Source of the DNA: Streptomyces sp. NBC_00091
GTDB lineage: Bacteria; Actinomycetota; Actinomycetes; Streptomycetales; Streptomycetaceae
DNA: 64,000 bases
Assembly (NCBI RefSeq): GCF_026343185.1
Contig: NZ_JAPEMA010000002.1
Location: 682,001-746,000 of the forward strand
Direction: 5' to 3'
Shown here piece after piece: positions 23,855 to 32,882 of the stretch. Both the position numbers and the translations under genes were made by a program. Numbering within the stretch: the first letter of the stretch is position 1; every line of letters begins with the position of its first letter. A model generated the notes under the pieces. It was given only the letters and a program-made list of their open reading frames with translations, was not told the origin of the DNA and did no database searches.

Positions 23855-26800
23855 TCACGCGTGGAACGCCACGCAATCGCGGAGGAGTGGTTCCAAGCAG
23901 AGCTGGGCGTCCTTGCGGTCGGTGGCCTGGAGGGCGTCAAGATCCTCGCGGTCGAAGACCTGGAGGGCGTCAAGACAGGCGGCGATCCAGCGGGCCTCGT
24001 CCTCGTCCTCGATCTGGACCGCCACCGCGGTCACCGCCTCCTCCATGTCGAACCGGCCCTGCTTGAAGGCCTCGTCCAGGGCCCGGTATCCGGTGGCGAG
24101 CAGCGGGTCCGCGTACACTCCGGTCGCCTCGACGAAGGCCCGGGCCTCCGCCCGGTCCGTGCGCATGGCGGCCAGCCGGCGCAACACCTCGTCCGGGTCG
24201 CCGAGTTCCCTGTGCAGGCGGTGCGCCCGGCCCACCAGAGACGGCCAGCCGCTGGTCATCTCGTGGAGACGGTCCAAGCGGTCCTCGGTGTGGAACATCT
24301 CCACGCGCTGGGCCCAGCCGCGCAGGCTGCGGCGATCGTGACGGCGCAGCACCACGGGGACGGCCGAGGTGCCTTCGGTGCCCGTCAGCAGGGTGCGCCA
24401 CAGGGCCAGCTGGGTGGGGTCGGTGACGAGAACCACCGCACGGGTCACCCCCGGAGTGGCGGGCAGCAGGGACTCGGCCAGGTCGACGGCCTCCCGGCAG
24501 GTCTCGGAGCGCGCCTTGTAACTGGCGAAGTCACTGATGACGACGCGTCGTTCACGTGGGATCCCACCCGCGAGTTCCTGCTTGTAGACGCTGGGCTTGC
24601 CGACGGGCGGGAGCTTCCAGTCGGCGATGCGTCCGGCGACCGTGCGCAGGGTGTCTCCGACGTCGGTGATGCCCGTGGCCGAGGTGCCGAGGACGACCCT
24701 CGTCTGGTTGGACCGCTCGCCCAGGAGGTCGTCCAGCTGGGTGATGGTGAGGGGAGCCGGCCGGCCGTCGGGCAGTTCGGGACGGCCCTCCTGCACGATG
24801 CTCTCCTGCAGTTTGCAGTCCTGCTCGGCCCTCAGCAGACGGGCGTCCACCTCGTGCGAGGTGCCGATCATGCGCAGTGCGTTCGGGCCTCGCAGATGCC
24901 AGCCCTGGCCGTCGTGGTTCGGCGCCAGGATGCCGAGGCCCACCATCTCGGAGAGATACGCGCGGAAGCCCTCCGTGTCGAGCTGTTCGAAGCCCTTGTG
25001 CCAGAACGTCTGGCACTCGTCGCGCAGTTCGGCGTCGCTCAGCCGTACTTCCAGGCCGTGGTGGCGGGCGTGGTACGCCAGCACGTTGGCGATCACGTCG
25101 TAGCGGTGATCGAGGGTCAGCGTCTCCTTGAAGGCCGCCGAAATGCCGTCCCTGAGCCCGGTGTCCGACTCCACGCCTTCGATCTCAGCGGCCTCCACCG
25201 GGTACGGGGGTCCCTCGGCTCCGCGCCGGGTGCGACGCTTGCGTTGCATCAGCTCGACCAGCCGGTGACCGAACATCTGGAGCAGGAAGGGCTGGTAGGA
25301 GCAGTAACCGAGCACCCTGTTGACGAGGTCCACGTCCTGGAACTCGAAGCCGAGGGCACGCATCGGTTCGACCAGCAGTTCGGCGGCGGACTGGGGGGCG
25401 AGCGGGCCGATCACCTTCGGCGTCTGGGCGAGGTGGCCGAACGGTCCGTTGCTGGCGAGCTTGGAGAACCGCTGTACGGAGTGCAGTCCGGCGAAGACGA
25501 CCTTGGCCCGGTCCTTGGTGTCGGAACCGAGGCCCTTGAGCTTCTTGGTCTGGTCGAAGCGGGGGGCGTCCGCCTCGAAGAACTGGTCGCACTCGTCGAG
25601 CAGGATCAGCAGGCGCCGGCGCGAGTCCCCGTCCATCCAGGCGCGGATGCCGGCCCGCACCCGTTCGGCGACTTCCTGCTTCGACTTGCGGACCGGGGTC
25701 CCGCCCAGGACCTGGGCCGCCCTCAGCTCCCGGTCGAGTACGCTCCACAGCGCCTCCGGCCCCAGGGAGCTGCCCTTGCCGATGTTCTCCTGGTCGAGGT
25801 TCACGTACACCACTTGCTGGTATCCGGGGCGCTGCCTCTCGAACCGCTCCCCCGCGTCACTGAGGAGCGCCGACTTGCCGAGGCCGCGGCCACCGAAGAT
25901 GACCTGGGTGCCGTGCGGGTCGATGATGCTCACGCGTTCGGCGTCACGGCCGTAGAACATCTCGCCGCCGATCCGGCCGCGCTTCTCCCTGATGTACGGG
26001 TTGACTCCGGAGAACGGCAGCAGGGTCTGCGTGGCCGTGCTGACCTGGCGGTTGCCCCGGGCGGCGAGGTAGGCGAGGGCCGCGTCGTCCACGACCAGCA
26101 GCGGTTGCAACCGGTCGGACCCGACGGCGAGTTCCACCCGGGCCTCGCGGCCCAGCGTGCCGAAGTAAGCGACCAGGAGGCTCGCACCGCTGGTGTCGCG
26201 GGCCGCCCAGCCCATGACGACCTCGGCGGGCGGTCGGCCCCAGACCATCAGTACGCGCAGACTGCCGCCGCCCTGCTCCTTGATCTGGGAGCCGAACGCA
26301 GGGGCCTTCGCCCGGCCGTTGATGTCCACGTCGGTCACCTCGAACAGGCGGTACTCACGCCGGTGGTGCGACTGCTGGTCCAGCGGCCTGGCGCTCTTGG
26401 CGTCGTAGCCGAGCAGCTTGAGGGCCGGGAGCAGTTGCCGCCGGGCGGACACCTCGAGCCGGTCCCTCCCCTCCGTCGCGCCCAGCTCCCGCCATGCGTC
26501 GAGGGCGTCGGACGCCAGTGCCGCCTCGTCGGTGGAGAGCGTGCCGTAGTCCAGGACGGGGACCACCTGGTGCTTGCCCCCGTTCCGGACGAGGTCGACC
26601 AGGTCACGGTCGATGCCCTTGGGCAATCCGTCGGGGACGGCCGGGAAGAACTCGGTCAGGTGCGACTCACCGCCCTCGATCTCCGGGACGGGCTCGCCGA
26701 TCTCCAGGAAGTAGACGAGGTCGGCCGCGGTGGGCAGCCCGCCCGTCTCCAGGTGCCGCAGGACCTGGGCACGCTGGTCCACGGTGAGCTCCAGGGCCTC

Positions 26801-29800
26801 CAGCCGGGCCCGGATCCGGTCGGCCGCCTGCTGCCGGAAGGCCGGCAGGTCGCTCCGTACCGTGTCGAGGGCCCGCCGTACGTCCATCAGGTCGTGCGTG
26901 TCGGCGCCGTCGAGCTGGTCGCGGGCGTCGGCCAGCAGCTCCTGGAGGCGCAGGTCCTGGTCATCGGTCACGGCCCCGTCGGCCTGCGCGCGGTGCAGCT
27001 CGGCGACGAGCTCGTCGTGCTCCCGGCGCAGCGCCGTACGCCGGGCGGCCTCCCGCTCTTCGATCTCGCGCAGCGAGGGCAGGGTGAGCTCTCCCGCCTC
27101 CGCTGCGGGCAGCGTCCCGCGTCCGGCGAGCTCGACGATGGCACGGGCCGCGGTGAAGGCGTCGTGGGCGAGTCGCTCGTCGAGGCCTTCCTGCCAGCTC
27201 CGGCCGACGGCCACCAGGAGCCGGGCGAGCGGGGGCCGCTCGTCACGGGTGTCGCACACCTTCAACAGCTCGGCGTCCAGTACGAGTTCAGGAGCGAGCA
27301 GGCTGCCGGGACGCGTGGTCCCGGTATCACCGGCCAGCAGGGCGAACAGCTCGTCCATCGACGTACGTGCCGCCCATGCCGTTGCCGCGGCGACGGCGGC
27401 CGAGCGTCGCGCCAGCTCCTCCAGCTCGGCGAGTACCGCCTCCTTGCCGGCCAGCAGGGACTGGCGCAGCGAGGAGATCTCCTTGACCGCGCGGTTGCCG
27501 TCGGAGCGGTCGCCGCGCCGGATGCCGTCGACGGCCAGGCACCACTCCTTGGCGAGACCGGCGGACCGCTCGATGAGGTGCACCAGGTCCTGGCGCCCGG
27601 AGCCCTGGAGCGGCTTGCCGCTGGGCGAACGGTACTTGCGGTCCATGCGGTCGATCTCGTTGTTGACCTCGGCCAGCTTCGACAGCCGGTCGGCCTGCTC
27701 CCGCACCTGCTGCATCGCTTCGCGGTTGTCGCCGACCACGGTCATCAGCAGCGATCCGAGGAGCCCGTCGTCCGGTGCCAGCCACCGCTTGGCGATCTCC
27801 GTCGCCCGCGCGAACCTCAGCCTCTGCGGCGCGAGCAGAGACCGGCACTGCTCGCGCAGCTCACGCAGCCGGGCCTCCGTCTCGGACGCGTCGGCGATGA
27901 CGACGAGCGGGGAGGCGATCATCAGGGCACCGCTGAGTGCGCGGTCGGCGACGGCGGTCGTCACCTCCGCGAGCCGGTCGGGCAGCCGGGGCACCAGAGC
28001 CTTGAGCTGAGCGCCCGCCAGATGGTCGCCGGTGATCAGCGCCGTGCGCAGCAGGGCGGGCAGCAGGACGAGTTCGCTCCCCTCGGCGTCACGGCCCTCG
28101 TATCCGCCGTACCGCTGGAGCAGGTCCGCGGTCAGCCGGGCCCCCTGGCTGTCGCCGGAGGTGAGCAGGGCGGCGGCGCCGGCGAGGCGGAGCGCCGCCA
28201 CCTGCGGCGCGGGGAGGGAAGCCGCTGCGGCCACGTGCTGGGCGAGCCCGAAGCGCCGCTCCACGACCAGCTGGGCCAGGGCCCGTACGGCCGCGTCGTC
28301 GTCCTCGTCGCTCTCGTCGTCCTCGTTCGCGCGCGGGTCGGGGGCGGCAGGCTCGTCGTGTCCGGCGGGCGCGGGGGCGGGCGCGGGGGACGGCGCGGGC
28401 ATCACGTCGGCTGCCGGTTCGATGACCGGCTCCGGGTCGGCCTCGGGCTCGGCCGGAGCCGGCGCGGGGGCCGGGGCCGGGGCACGTGAGTCGTCGGCGT
28501 CGGCGTCGGCGTCGGCGTCAGGAGACACGAGGACGGAAACGACGGCTTCCGGTTCGGCGGCGGGCTCGGTCGGCCGTACGACCGCCCCGCGCTCGCCGGT
28601 CGTCCTACCGCCGGCGGGCCCGGTGGTGACCGCCGGTTCGTGGTCGGGGCGGACGGCCCGCGGCTGCGTCAACGCCAGCTCAGAGGCCATGATCACCGCC
28701 ATGGCGCAGGTCGGCAGCACCCGCACGACCTGCTCCTGCAGGGTCAGGATCTCGGTCGCGGCGTCCGCCTGCCGGGCCAGCCTGATGATCCGTGCCAGGG
28801 CGGCGAGCGCAGCGCTCTCCTCCCGCTGCCCCTCCTCCCACACCGGTGCCTCCACCAGACGGCGGGCCGCTCCTCGTACGGCCTCGGCGGCAGAGGCAGC
28901 GGCGCTGTCCGGCCGGCAGGACACGTCCAACAGTTCCCGCAGGGTCTCCCGGGCCTGGAGGTCGCGTTCCCGTGCCGTCCGGTACGTGCGTGCGGCGCGG
29001 GTCATGTCCTCCAGGCGCCGGGGCACCCCCTCGATGCCCGACGCGCGGAACACCGCGCCGGCGCTGTCGAAGGCAGCTCTCAGCGCGGCCAGCAGGACCA
29101 GATCCGCCTCGTGCGGAGGACGCCCGTCCACGACCGCGTCGGTCACCTTGTCCACGGCTTGCCGGGCCTGGGCGACGGCCGACTCCAGCTGTCGGCAGGC
29201 CGCCTCGGGATCGGGATCCGGCTCCGGCTCCGGGGCCGCCGCGGGCACGTCGCCCGCGGTGGAGGCGTTCGGCACCGGGGTCTCCCGTACGGGGGCGGTC
29301 GCGCCCTCGGCCGTACGGGGAGTGAAGTCGGGGTGAGCCGCCACGATGGAGCGGGCCGTGTCACCGACGACGGCGTACCGCGCCCTGTCCCCCTCGTCGG
29401 CCGCCGTCGCCGCGAACCAGTCCTGGTCCGCCGCCCAGGCGAGGATGTAGGCGTCGGCGACGGAAGCGCTGCACCACGCGAACACCGTGGCCCGGACGAG
29501 CGTCTCGCCCCATCGGACGACGGGGTCGGACACGGCCTCTTCGTCGCCGGCGAAGACGAAGCCGCCCACCTGCTTCATCACGGTGAACGTGAGTTCCCTG
29601 ACCCCGCAGCTGTAGGAGTGCTGGCGGGCGTCGCGTCGTAACCTGGCCAGCACGTCCTTGCACAGGGCGCTGCCCGCCCGTCGGGGGGCCGCCATGCGGA
29701 TCCCCAGGCTGCCGAGCAACTCCTGCCGGTCCCTGTGCGACAAGGAGTTGAAGGCCAGTTCCACCATGCCGGCCGTGAGGCCGTTCAGGGTGGCGAGAAC

Positions 29801-29908
29801 CGGGGGTTGCAAGGCGTTGAGAGCGTCGGCCAGGCCTTCGAGGGCCTCGGCCGAGGCGCTGGGCGGGGACCATGGCAGCCCCGTGACAGCGCGATAGCGG
29901 TCTTGCAT
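23855..29908 (-). CDS. Giant multi-domain P-loop ATPase of unknown function (2017 aa)
   Basis: Order along the protein: an alpha-helical N-terminal part (about 1-420); a low-complexity Pro/Ala/Asp/Glu linker (about 449-536) with a DADADADADD run; helical repeats (about 540-720); charged coiled-coil-like helices (about 740-1080); a mixed alpha/beta region (about 1150-1310); a P-loop ATPase domain preceded by MFYGRDAER, with Walker A GGRGLGKSA near 1337 and Walker B LLILLDECDQFF near 1437; and a helical/winged C-terminal region to 2017. The ATPase resembles STAND/AAA-type NTPases. ATG start with GGAG nine bases before it. It lies 55 bases downstream of a 778-aa gene and is the second gene of that operon. 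I cannot name a family. Large P-loop proteins paired with one unknown partner are common among phage-defence and conflict systems, but nothing here proves that. Confidence 0.75.
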   Translation of the reverse strand: MQDRYRAVTGLPWSPPSASAEALEGLADALNALQPPVLATLNGLTAGMVELAFNSLSHRDRQELLGSLGIRMAAPRRAGSALCKDVLARLRRDARQHSYSCGVRELTFTVMKQVGGFVFAGDEEAVSDPVVRWGETLVRATVFAWCSASVADAYILAWAADQDWFAATAADEGDRARYAVVGDTARSIVAAHPDFTPRTAEGATAPVRETPVPNASTAGDVPAAAPEPEPDPDPEAACRQLESAVAQARQAVDKVTDAVVDGRPPHEADLVLLAALRAAFDSAGAVFRASGIEGVPRRLEDMTRAARTYRTARERDLQARETLRELLDVSCRPDSAAASAAEAVRGAARRLVEAPVWEEGQREESAALAALARIIRLARQADAATEILTLQEQVVRVLPTCAMAVIMASELALTQPRAVRPDHEPAVTTGPAGGRTTGERGAVVRPTEPAAEPEAVVSVLVSPDADADADADDSRAPAPAPAPAPAEPEADPEPVIEPAADVMPAPSPAPAPAPAGHDEPAAPDPRANEDDESDEDDDAAVRALAQLVVERRFGLAQHVAAAASLPAPQVAALRLAGAAALLTSGDSQGARLTADLLQRYGGYEGRDAEGSELVLLPALLRTALITGDHLAGAQLKALVPRLPDRLAEVTTAVADRALSGALMIASPLVVIADASETEARLRELREQCRSLLAPQRLRFARATEIAKRWLAPDDGLLGSLLMTVVGDNREAMQQVREQADRLSKLAEVNNEIDRMDRKYRSPSGKPLQGSGRQDLVHLIERSAGLAKEWCLAVDGIRRGDRSDGNRAVKEISSLRQSLLAGKEAVLAELEELARRSAAVAAATAWAARTSMDELFALLAGDTGTTRPGSLLAPELVLDAELLKVCDTRDERPPLARLLVAVGRSWQEGLDERLAHDAFTAARAIVELAGRGTLPAAEAGELTLPSLREIEEREAARRTALRREHDELVAELHRAQADGAVTDDQDLRLQELLADARDQLDGADTHDLMDVRRALDTVRSDLPAFRQQAADRIRARLEALELTVDQRAQVLRHLETGGLPTAADLVYFLEIGEPVPEIEGGESHLTEFFPAVPDGLPKGIDRDLVDLVRNGGKHQVVPVLDYGTLSTDEAALASDALDAWRELGATEGRDRLEVSARRQLLPALKLLGYDAKSARPLDQQSHHRREYRLFEVTDVDINGRAKAPAFGSQIKEQGGGSLRVLMVWGRPPAEVVMGWAARDTSGASLLVAYFGTLGREARVELAVGSDRLQPLLVVDDAALAYLAARGNRQVSTATQTLLPFSGVNPYIREKRGRIGGEMFYGRDAERVSIIDPHGTQVIFGGRGLGKSALLSDAGERFERQRPGYQQVVYVNLDQENIGKGSSLGPEALWSVLDRELRAAQVLGGTPVRKSKQEVAERVRAGIRAWMDGDSRRRLLILLDECDQFFEADAPRFDQTKKLKGLGSDTKDRAKVVFAGLHSVQRFSKLASNGPFGHLAQTPKVIGPLAPQSAAELLVEPMRALGFEFQDVDLVNRVLGYCSYQPFLLQMFGHRLVELMQRKRRTRRGAEGPPYPVEAAEIEGVESDTGLRDGISAAFKETLTLDHRYDVIANVLAYHARHHGLEVRLSDAELRDECQTFWHKGFEQLDTEGFRAYLSEMVGLGILAPNHDGQGWHLRGPNALRMIGTSHEVDARLLRAEQDCKLQESIVQEGRPELPDGRPAPLTITQLDDLLGERSNQTRVVLGTSATGITDVGDTLRTVAGRIADWKLPPVGKPSVYKQELAGGIPRERRVVISDFASYKARSETCREAVDLAESLLPATPGVTRAVVLVTDPTQLALWRTLLTGTEGTSAVPVVLRRHDRRSLRGWAQRVEMFHTEDRLDRLHEMTSGWPSLVGRAHRLHRELGDPDEVLRRLAAMRTDRAEARAFVEATGVYADPLLATGYRALDEAFKQGRFDMEEAVTAVAVQIEDEDEARWIAACLDALQVFDREDLDALQATDRKDAQLCLEPLLRDCVAFHA

Positions 29909-29963
29909 GTACGCGTACTCCGTATTCGTTGCCGGTTTTGAGGAGGATCGAAAGGAAGGAGGG

Positions 29964-32300
29964 TCAGTGGCCGCGCGTGTGCGCGGTGACGAACGTGTAC
30001 CCGTAGGGCAGTTCCCAGCCGTCGGCCTTGCCCAGCCCGCGGCAGTACTCCCGGAATGCCGCTCGCTGGAGTCCGCTGGGCGAGGCCCCCGGCCTGAGGC
30101 GGCGCAGATGGCCGGCGACGAACTGGACGGCACGCAGCTCCTCGCCGGCCGGTCCCTCGCCGCCCCATGGGCGCCTCACCCGGTATCGAGGGGGGCGGTA
30201 GCCGATGAGGGGGATCTCCGGTTCGTCTTCGCGTGCCGGGTAACGCGGTTGGCCCCAGGCGTCGCGGCTTCCGAGTGCCGGCTCCAGGAGGCGTTCCGCG
30301 AGGAGTTCCGCGACCGCCGATTCCAGGGCGGCGGCCTGTGACCGGGCCGGCCGGCGTCCGTAGGCCGCGTGCGGCAGGACCGAGCGGTCCAGCAGGGCGT
30401 GACCGTCCACAGTGAGCAGCCCGCAACGGCGCACCGTCCGCATCACCAGTTGCCGGGGGCCGAGACCGGCGGCCGTGTCCCCGTGGCGGTCACTGCCCGG
30501 AGCGTCCTCCCTGGTGAGCACGCGGGGGTCGAAGCAGTGGCCGATCACTCGGCCTCCGGCCTGCACCGGTCCCTCGAGCCGTGCCGTGGCGGCGCGGATC
30601 ACCCTGCCGCCGCGGAGCCAGCGCAGCTCCAGCAACAGGCCGGGGAAGAAGTCGCGGGGCCAGGTGATCCCGGTCAACCGGTCGGCGCCCCCGCCGAGTT
30701 CGGCAGTGACCTCCTCGGCCGTCTCGTTCTGCGGCCGTCCTTGGGCGCGGTGGTCGAGTTCGAGGCGCGCCGTGGGGCGTCCGCCGTGGGACCGGCGGAG
30801 TTCGCGCGCGACGTCCGGGTGCAGGGGGAGCCAGCCGTCGGTGAGGTGGGCCAGCCGCAGGGGCAACCGCCAGACGATTTCCTCCGCGTCGATCCGCAGC
30901 AGCTCGCTGGGGCCCAGGGTGGCGTCGTCGGCGAGGGGCAGGTCGAGCGGTTCCGCTTCCGGATCAGCCTCCGGCTCCGGCTCCGGCTCCGATGGCGCGC
31001 GTACCGTGGAGATCCAGCCGCGTCCGGCCGGGACCAGAGGATCTCCGGGAGTCTCGGCGTCACCGGGGTGGTGGGACCTCCACACACCGCCGCCCTCGAA
31101 GGCGTCGTCGAGCGTGATCCGCGAGCCGTTGCCGAACCGGCCCCGATCGCTGTCCCGCCGGACCACGTCGCCGAGCGCCAGATTCGCCCGGCACACCGCT
31201 CCGGCGTACCCCACTCCCCTGAGCAGTTCCGTCGCCCCGGGGAACCCGCGCAGCCGCGGCCCGACCGCCGTGTAGACGCTGACGGGCGAGGTGAGGCCGT
31301 GGCGCCGCCTCGTGGGCGTGGCGGCGTGTTCCACCGCTGCCGCGAGGGACCTGAGATCACCGCCGCCCAGGGGTCCGGTGTCGCGCCAGGCGTCCGCGAG
31401 GGAGGCCCGGGTCATCGCGTAGTGGCCCCACGTGCGCAGCGCGTGGCTCGAACGGAGGACACCCCGCACGGTGTCGAGAAGGCCGAGCAGACCCGCCCGC
31501 AGATCGTCGTCGTGCGTGCTGCCCACCAGTGAGGCGAGGGACACCGGCACGAAGGGGCTGAGCAGCTGGTCCCGCGCCGTCGTCAGGAGGTGGTCCGCAT
31601 AGGCGGTCACGTCGTCGCGCCGGGCGGCCTCCCGGGACGGATAGCAGACGTCGACGAGGACATGGCCGTCCTCGTTGATCCAGCGCCGGCGCGTTCGCAG
31701 GCGGTGGAGCTGGGCCGGTGAGAGGCTCAGGGCCGGGCCGAAGGCATGGAGATCCGGGACCAGGAGCTCCCTGCGCCGTGGAGCGGTGTCGTTCCCGGGC
31801 CTGCCGGGGCCCTCGGCGCCCGCGGGCGCCCCCGACAGCCAGGCCGGTACGTCACCGAGGGCGCCGCCCACCTCCGGATGCGCGCCCTCCCGGTAGACGA
31901 TCTCGGCGTAGAGCGGGTCCGAGCCGGTGGCCACGCACACCATGGCACCGATCGGGAGTACGGGGGCCGACTCGCCGAAGGTGATCACGGGGAAGTCGTC
32001 GAGGCGCAGCGGGCTTCCGCCGTAGCCGTCGCCGCCGGTGTCGTAGCCGAAGTACGCGGCGTTGAAGGCGACCGCGGTGTGCACCGGCGCCGGGCGGGCC
32101 GCGACGACCGCCTCGAGGTAGCGCAGCAGCCGGTCCCGGTCCCGGTCCGGTACGGCTTCGTGGCCCCTGGTCATGGCGGGCGTCAGAAGGGCCTGGTCGC
32201 CGTAAGGGTCGGGCACCTCCGTCCCGTCGCGAGACGCCCGTGACGCCTGCGGCCCCGGACGTCCGCGGACCGCCGTTGATGCATACGAGTCCCCACCCAT
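29964..32300 (-). CDS. Unrecognised 778-aa protein, partner of the giant ATPase
   Basis: Soluble, no signal peptide or membrane helix. The N-terminal half (about 1-390) contains AFNAAYFGYDTGGDGYGG, DDFPVITFGESAPVLPIGAMVCVA and INEDGHVLVDVCYPSREAARRDD. An acidic linker (EPEPEPEADPEAEP) follows at about 430-450, then a second half with RLELDHRAQGRPQNETAEEV and LLLELRWLRGGRVIRAATARLEGPV. The C-terminal 60 residues (LRAVQFVAGHLRRLRPGASPSGLQRAAFREYCRGLGK) look like a helix-rich recognition module. The start at 32300 is chosen because GGAGG precedes the ATG; an in-frame ATG 51 bases further up has no such site. First gene of a two-gene operon; both proteins carry acidic low-complexity linkers of the same style. 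Confidence 0.72.
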   Translation of the reverse strand: MGGDSYASTAVRGRPGPQASRASRDGTEVPDPYGDQALLTPAMTRGHEAVPDRDRDRLLRYLEAVVAARPAPVHTAVAFNAAYFGYDTGGDGYGGSPLRLDDFPVITFGESAPVLPIGAMVCVATGSDPLYAEIVYREGAHPEVGGALGDVPAWLSGAPAGAEGPGRPGNDTAPRRRELLVPDLHAFGPALSLSPAQLHRLRTRRRWINEDGHVLVDVCYPSREAARRDDVTAYADHLLTTARDQLLSPFVPVSLASLVGSTHDDDLRAGLLGLLDTVRGVLRSSHALRTWGHYAMTRASLADAWRDTGPLGGGDLRSLAAAVEHAATPTRRRHGLTSPVSVYTAVGPRLRGFPGATELLRGVGYAGAVCRANLALGDVVRRDSDRGRFGNGSRITLDDAFEGGGVWRSHHPGDAETPGDPLVPAGRGWISTVRAPSEPEPEPEADPEAEPLDLPLADDATLGPSELLRIDAEEIVWRLPLRLAHLTDGWLPLHPDVARELRRSHGGRPTARLELDHRAQGRPQNETAEEVTAELGGGADRLTGITWPRDFFPGLLLELRWLRGGRVIRAATARLEGPVQAGGRVIGHCFDPRVLTREDAPGSDRHGDTAAGLGPRQLVMRTVRRCGLLTVDGHALLDRSVLPHAAYGRRPARSQAAALESAVAELLAERLLEPALGSRDAWGQPRYPAREDEPEIPLIGYRPPRYRVRRPWGGEGPAGEELRAVQFVAGHLRRLRPGASPSGLQRAAFREYCRGLGKADGWELPYGYTFVTAHTRGH

Positions 32301-32334
32301 GACACCTCCGCCGCCTACGTGTCCGCCCCGGCCG

Positions 32335-32358
32335 AGTCTGCGGTTATTCACGCAGACT
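32335..32358. promoter_or_regulatory. Inverted repeat upstream of the two-gene ATPase operon
   Basis: AGTCTGCG (32335-32342) and CGCAGACT (32351-32358) with the A/T-rich spacer GTTATTCA, 35 bases upstream of the first start codon. It is either an operator or a 5'-UTR hairpin. No regulator gene is adjacent. Confidence 0.5.
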
Positions 32359-32882
32359 ATGCCTCCGCATGACGTGCCGATGGTGTTTTCATCACTTCAC
32401 CCGGGTTGGCCGCGGCCCACACCGGCCCCGCGAGCGGCGGCGCCAGACCGGGGCCCTGAACCGCGCGATCCCCGCCACTGGTTTCGCGTACGAATACCTG
32501 CCGCACGAAGTGGCCGGCCTTCGTGGAATCGACCGAGATCCGCTTGACCGATGAACCTGCGGCAACGTAACTTCGACCGCACCGACTCGCGGGCTACTGG
32601 AAGGAGGCGAAGCCGGATGTTCACCATCTCCGAACTGCTTCGCCTCGCACACCAGATCGCCTGGGCTCCCGGTCGTGTCGCACACGGCTGCTGAACAGCC
32701 CCCTTCCCGGCGCGCCCTCTCGCGGCCCCGGCACCTTCTCCTCTCTGTCACCATCCACGGCACGCCGTTGCGTGCCGATGTGTCGCGCTCTGGGTTATCG
32801 AGCTGCGACCGCCGAAAGAGAAAGCTCCTGAAATGGCGACTAGGACAGTCACATCGACCGTGCGCCGGAATGCGAGCGCGTC
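32359..32882. other. Intergenic stretch between the ATPase operon and xdh
   Basis: Divergent promoter region of over 500 bases. It holds a 25-codon frame with a good ribosome site (32617-32694) and a 17-codon frame (32779-32832, starting MCRALGY) that could be leader peptides for xdh, neither certain. No long gene is supported. Confidence 0.4.
32617..32694 (+). CDS. Possible 25-aa peptide
   Basis: ATG preceded by GGAAGGAGG at a spacing of nine bases, encoding MFTISELLRLAHQIAWAPGR and five more residues, then TGA. The ribosome site is stronger than those of most genes nearby. No known family; it may be a leader peptide or chance. Confidence 0.22.
   Translation: MFTISELLRLAHQIAWAPGRVAHGC

Noticed and set aside
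23807..28489. A 1560-codon open frame antisense to the giant ATPase gene
   Set aside because: It is a by-product of extreme third-position G/C in the real gene. The translation is low-complexity, has no domain motif and begins inside the terminator hairpin.
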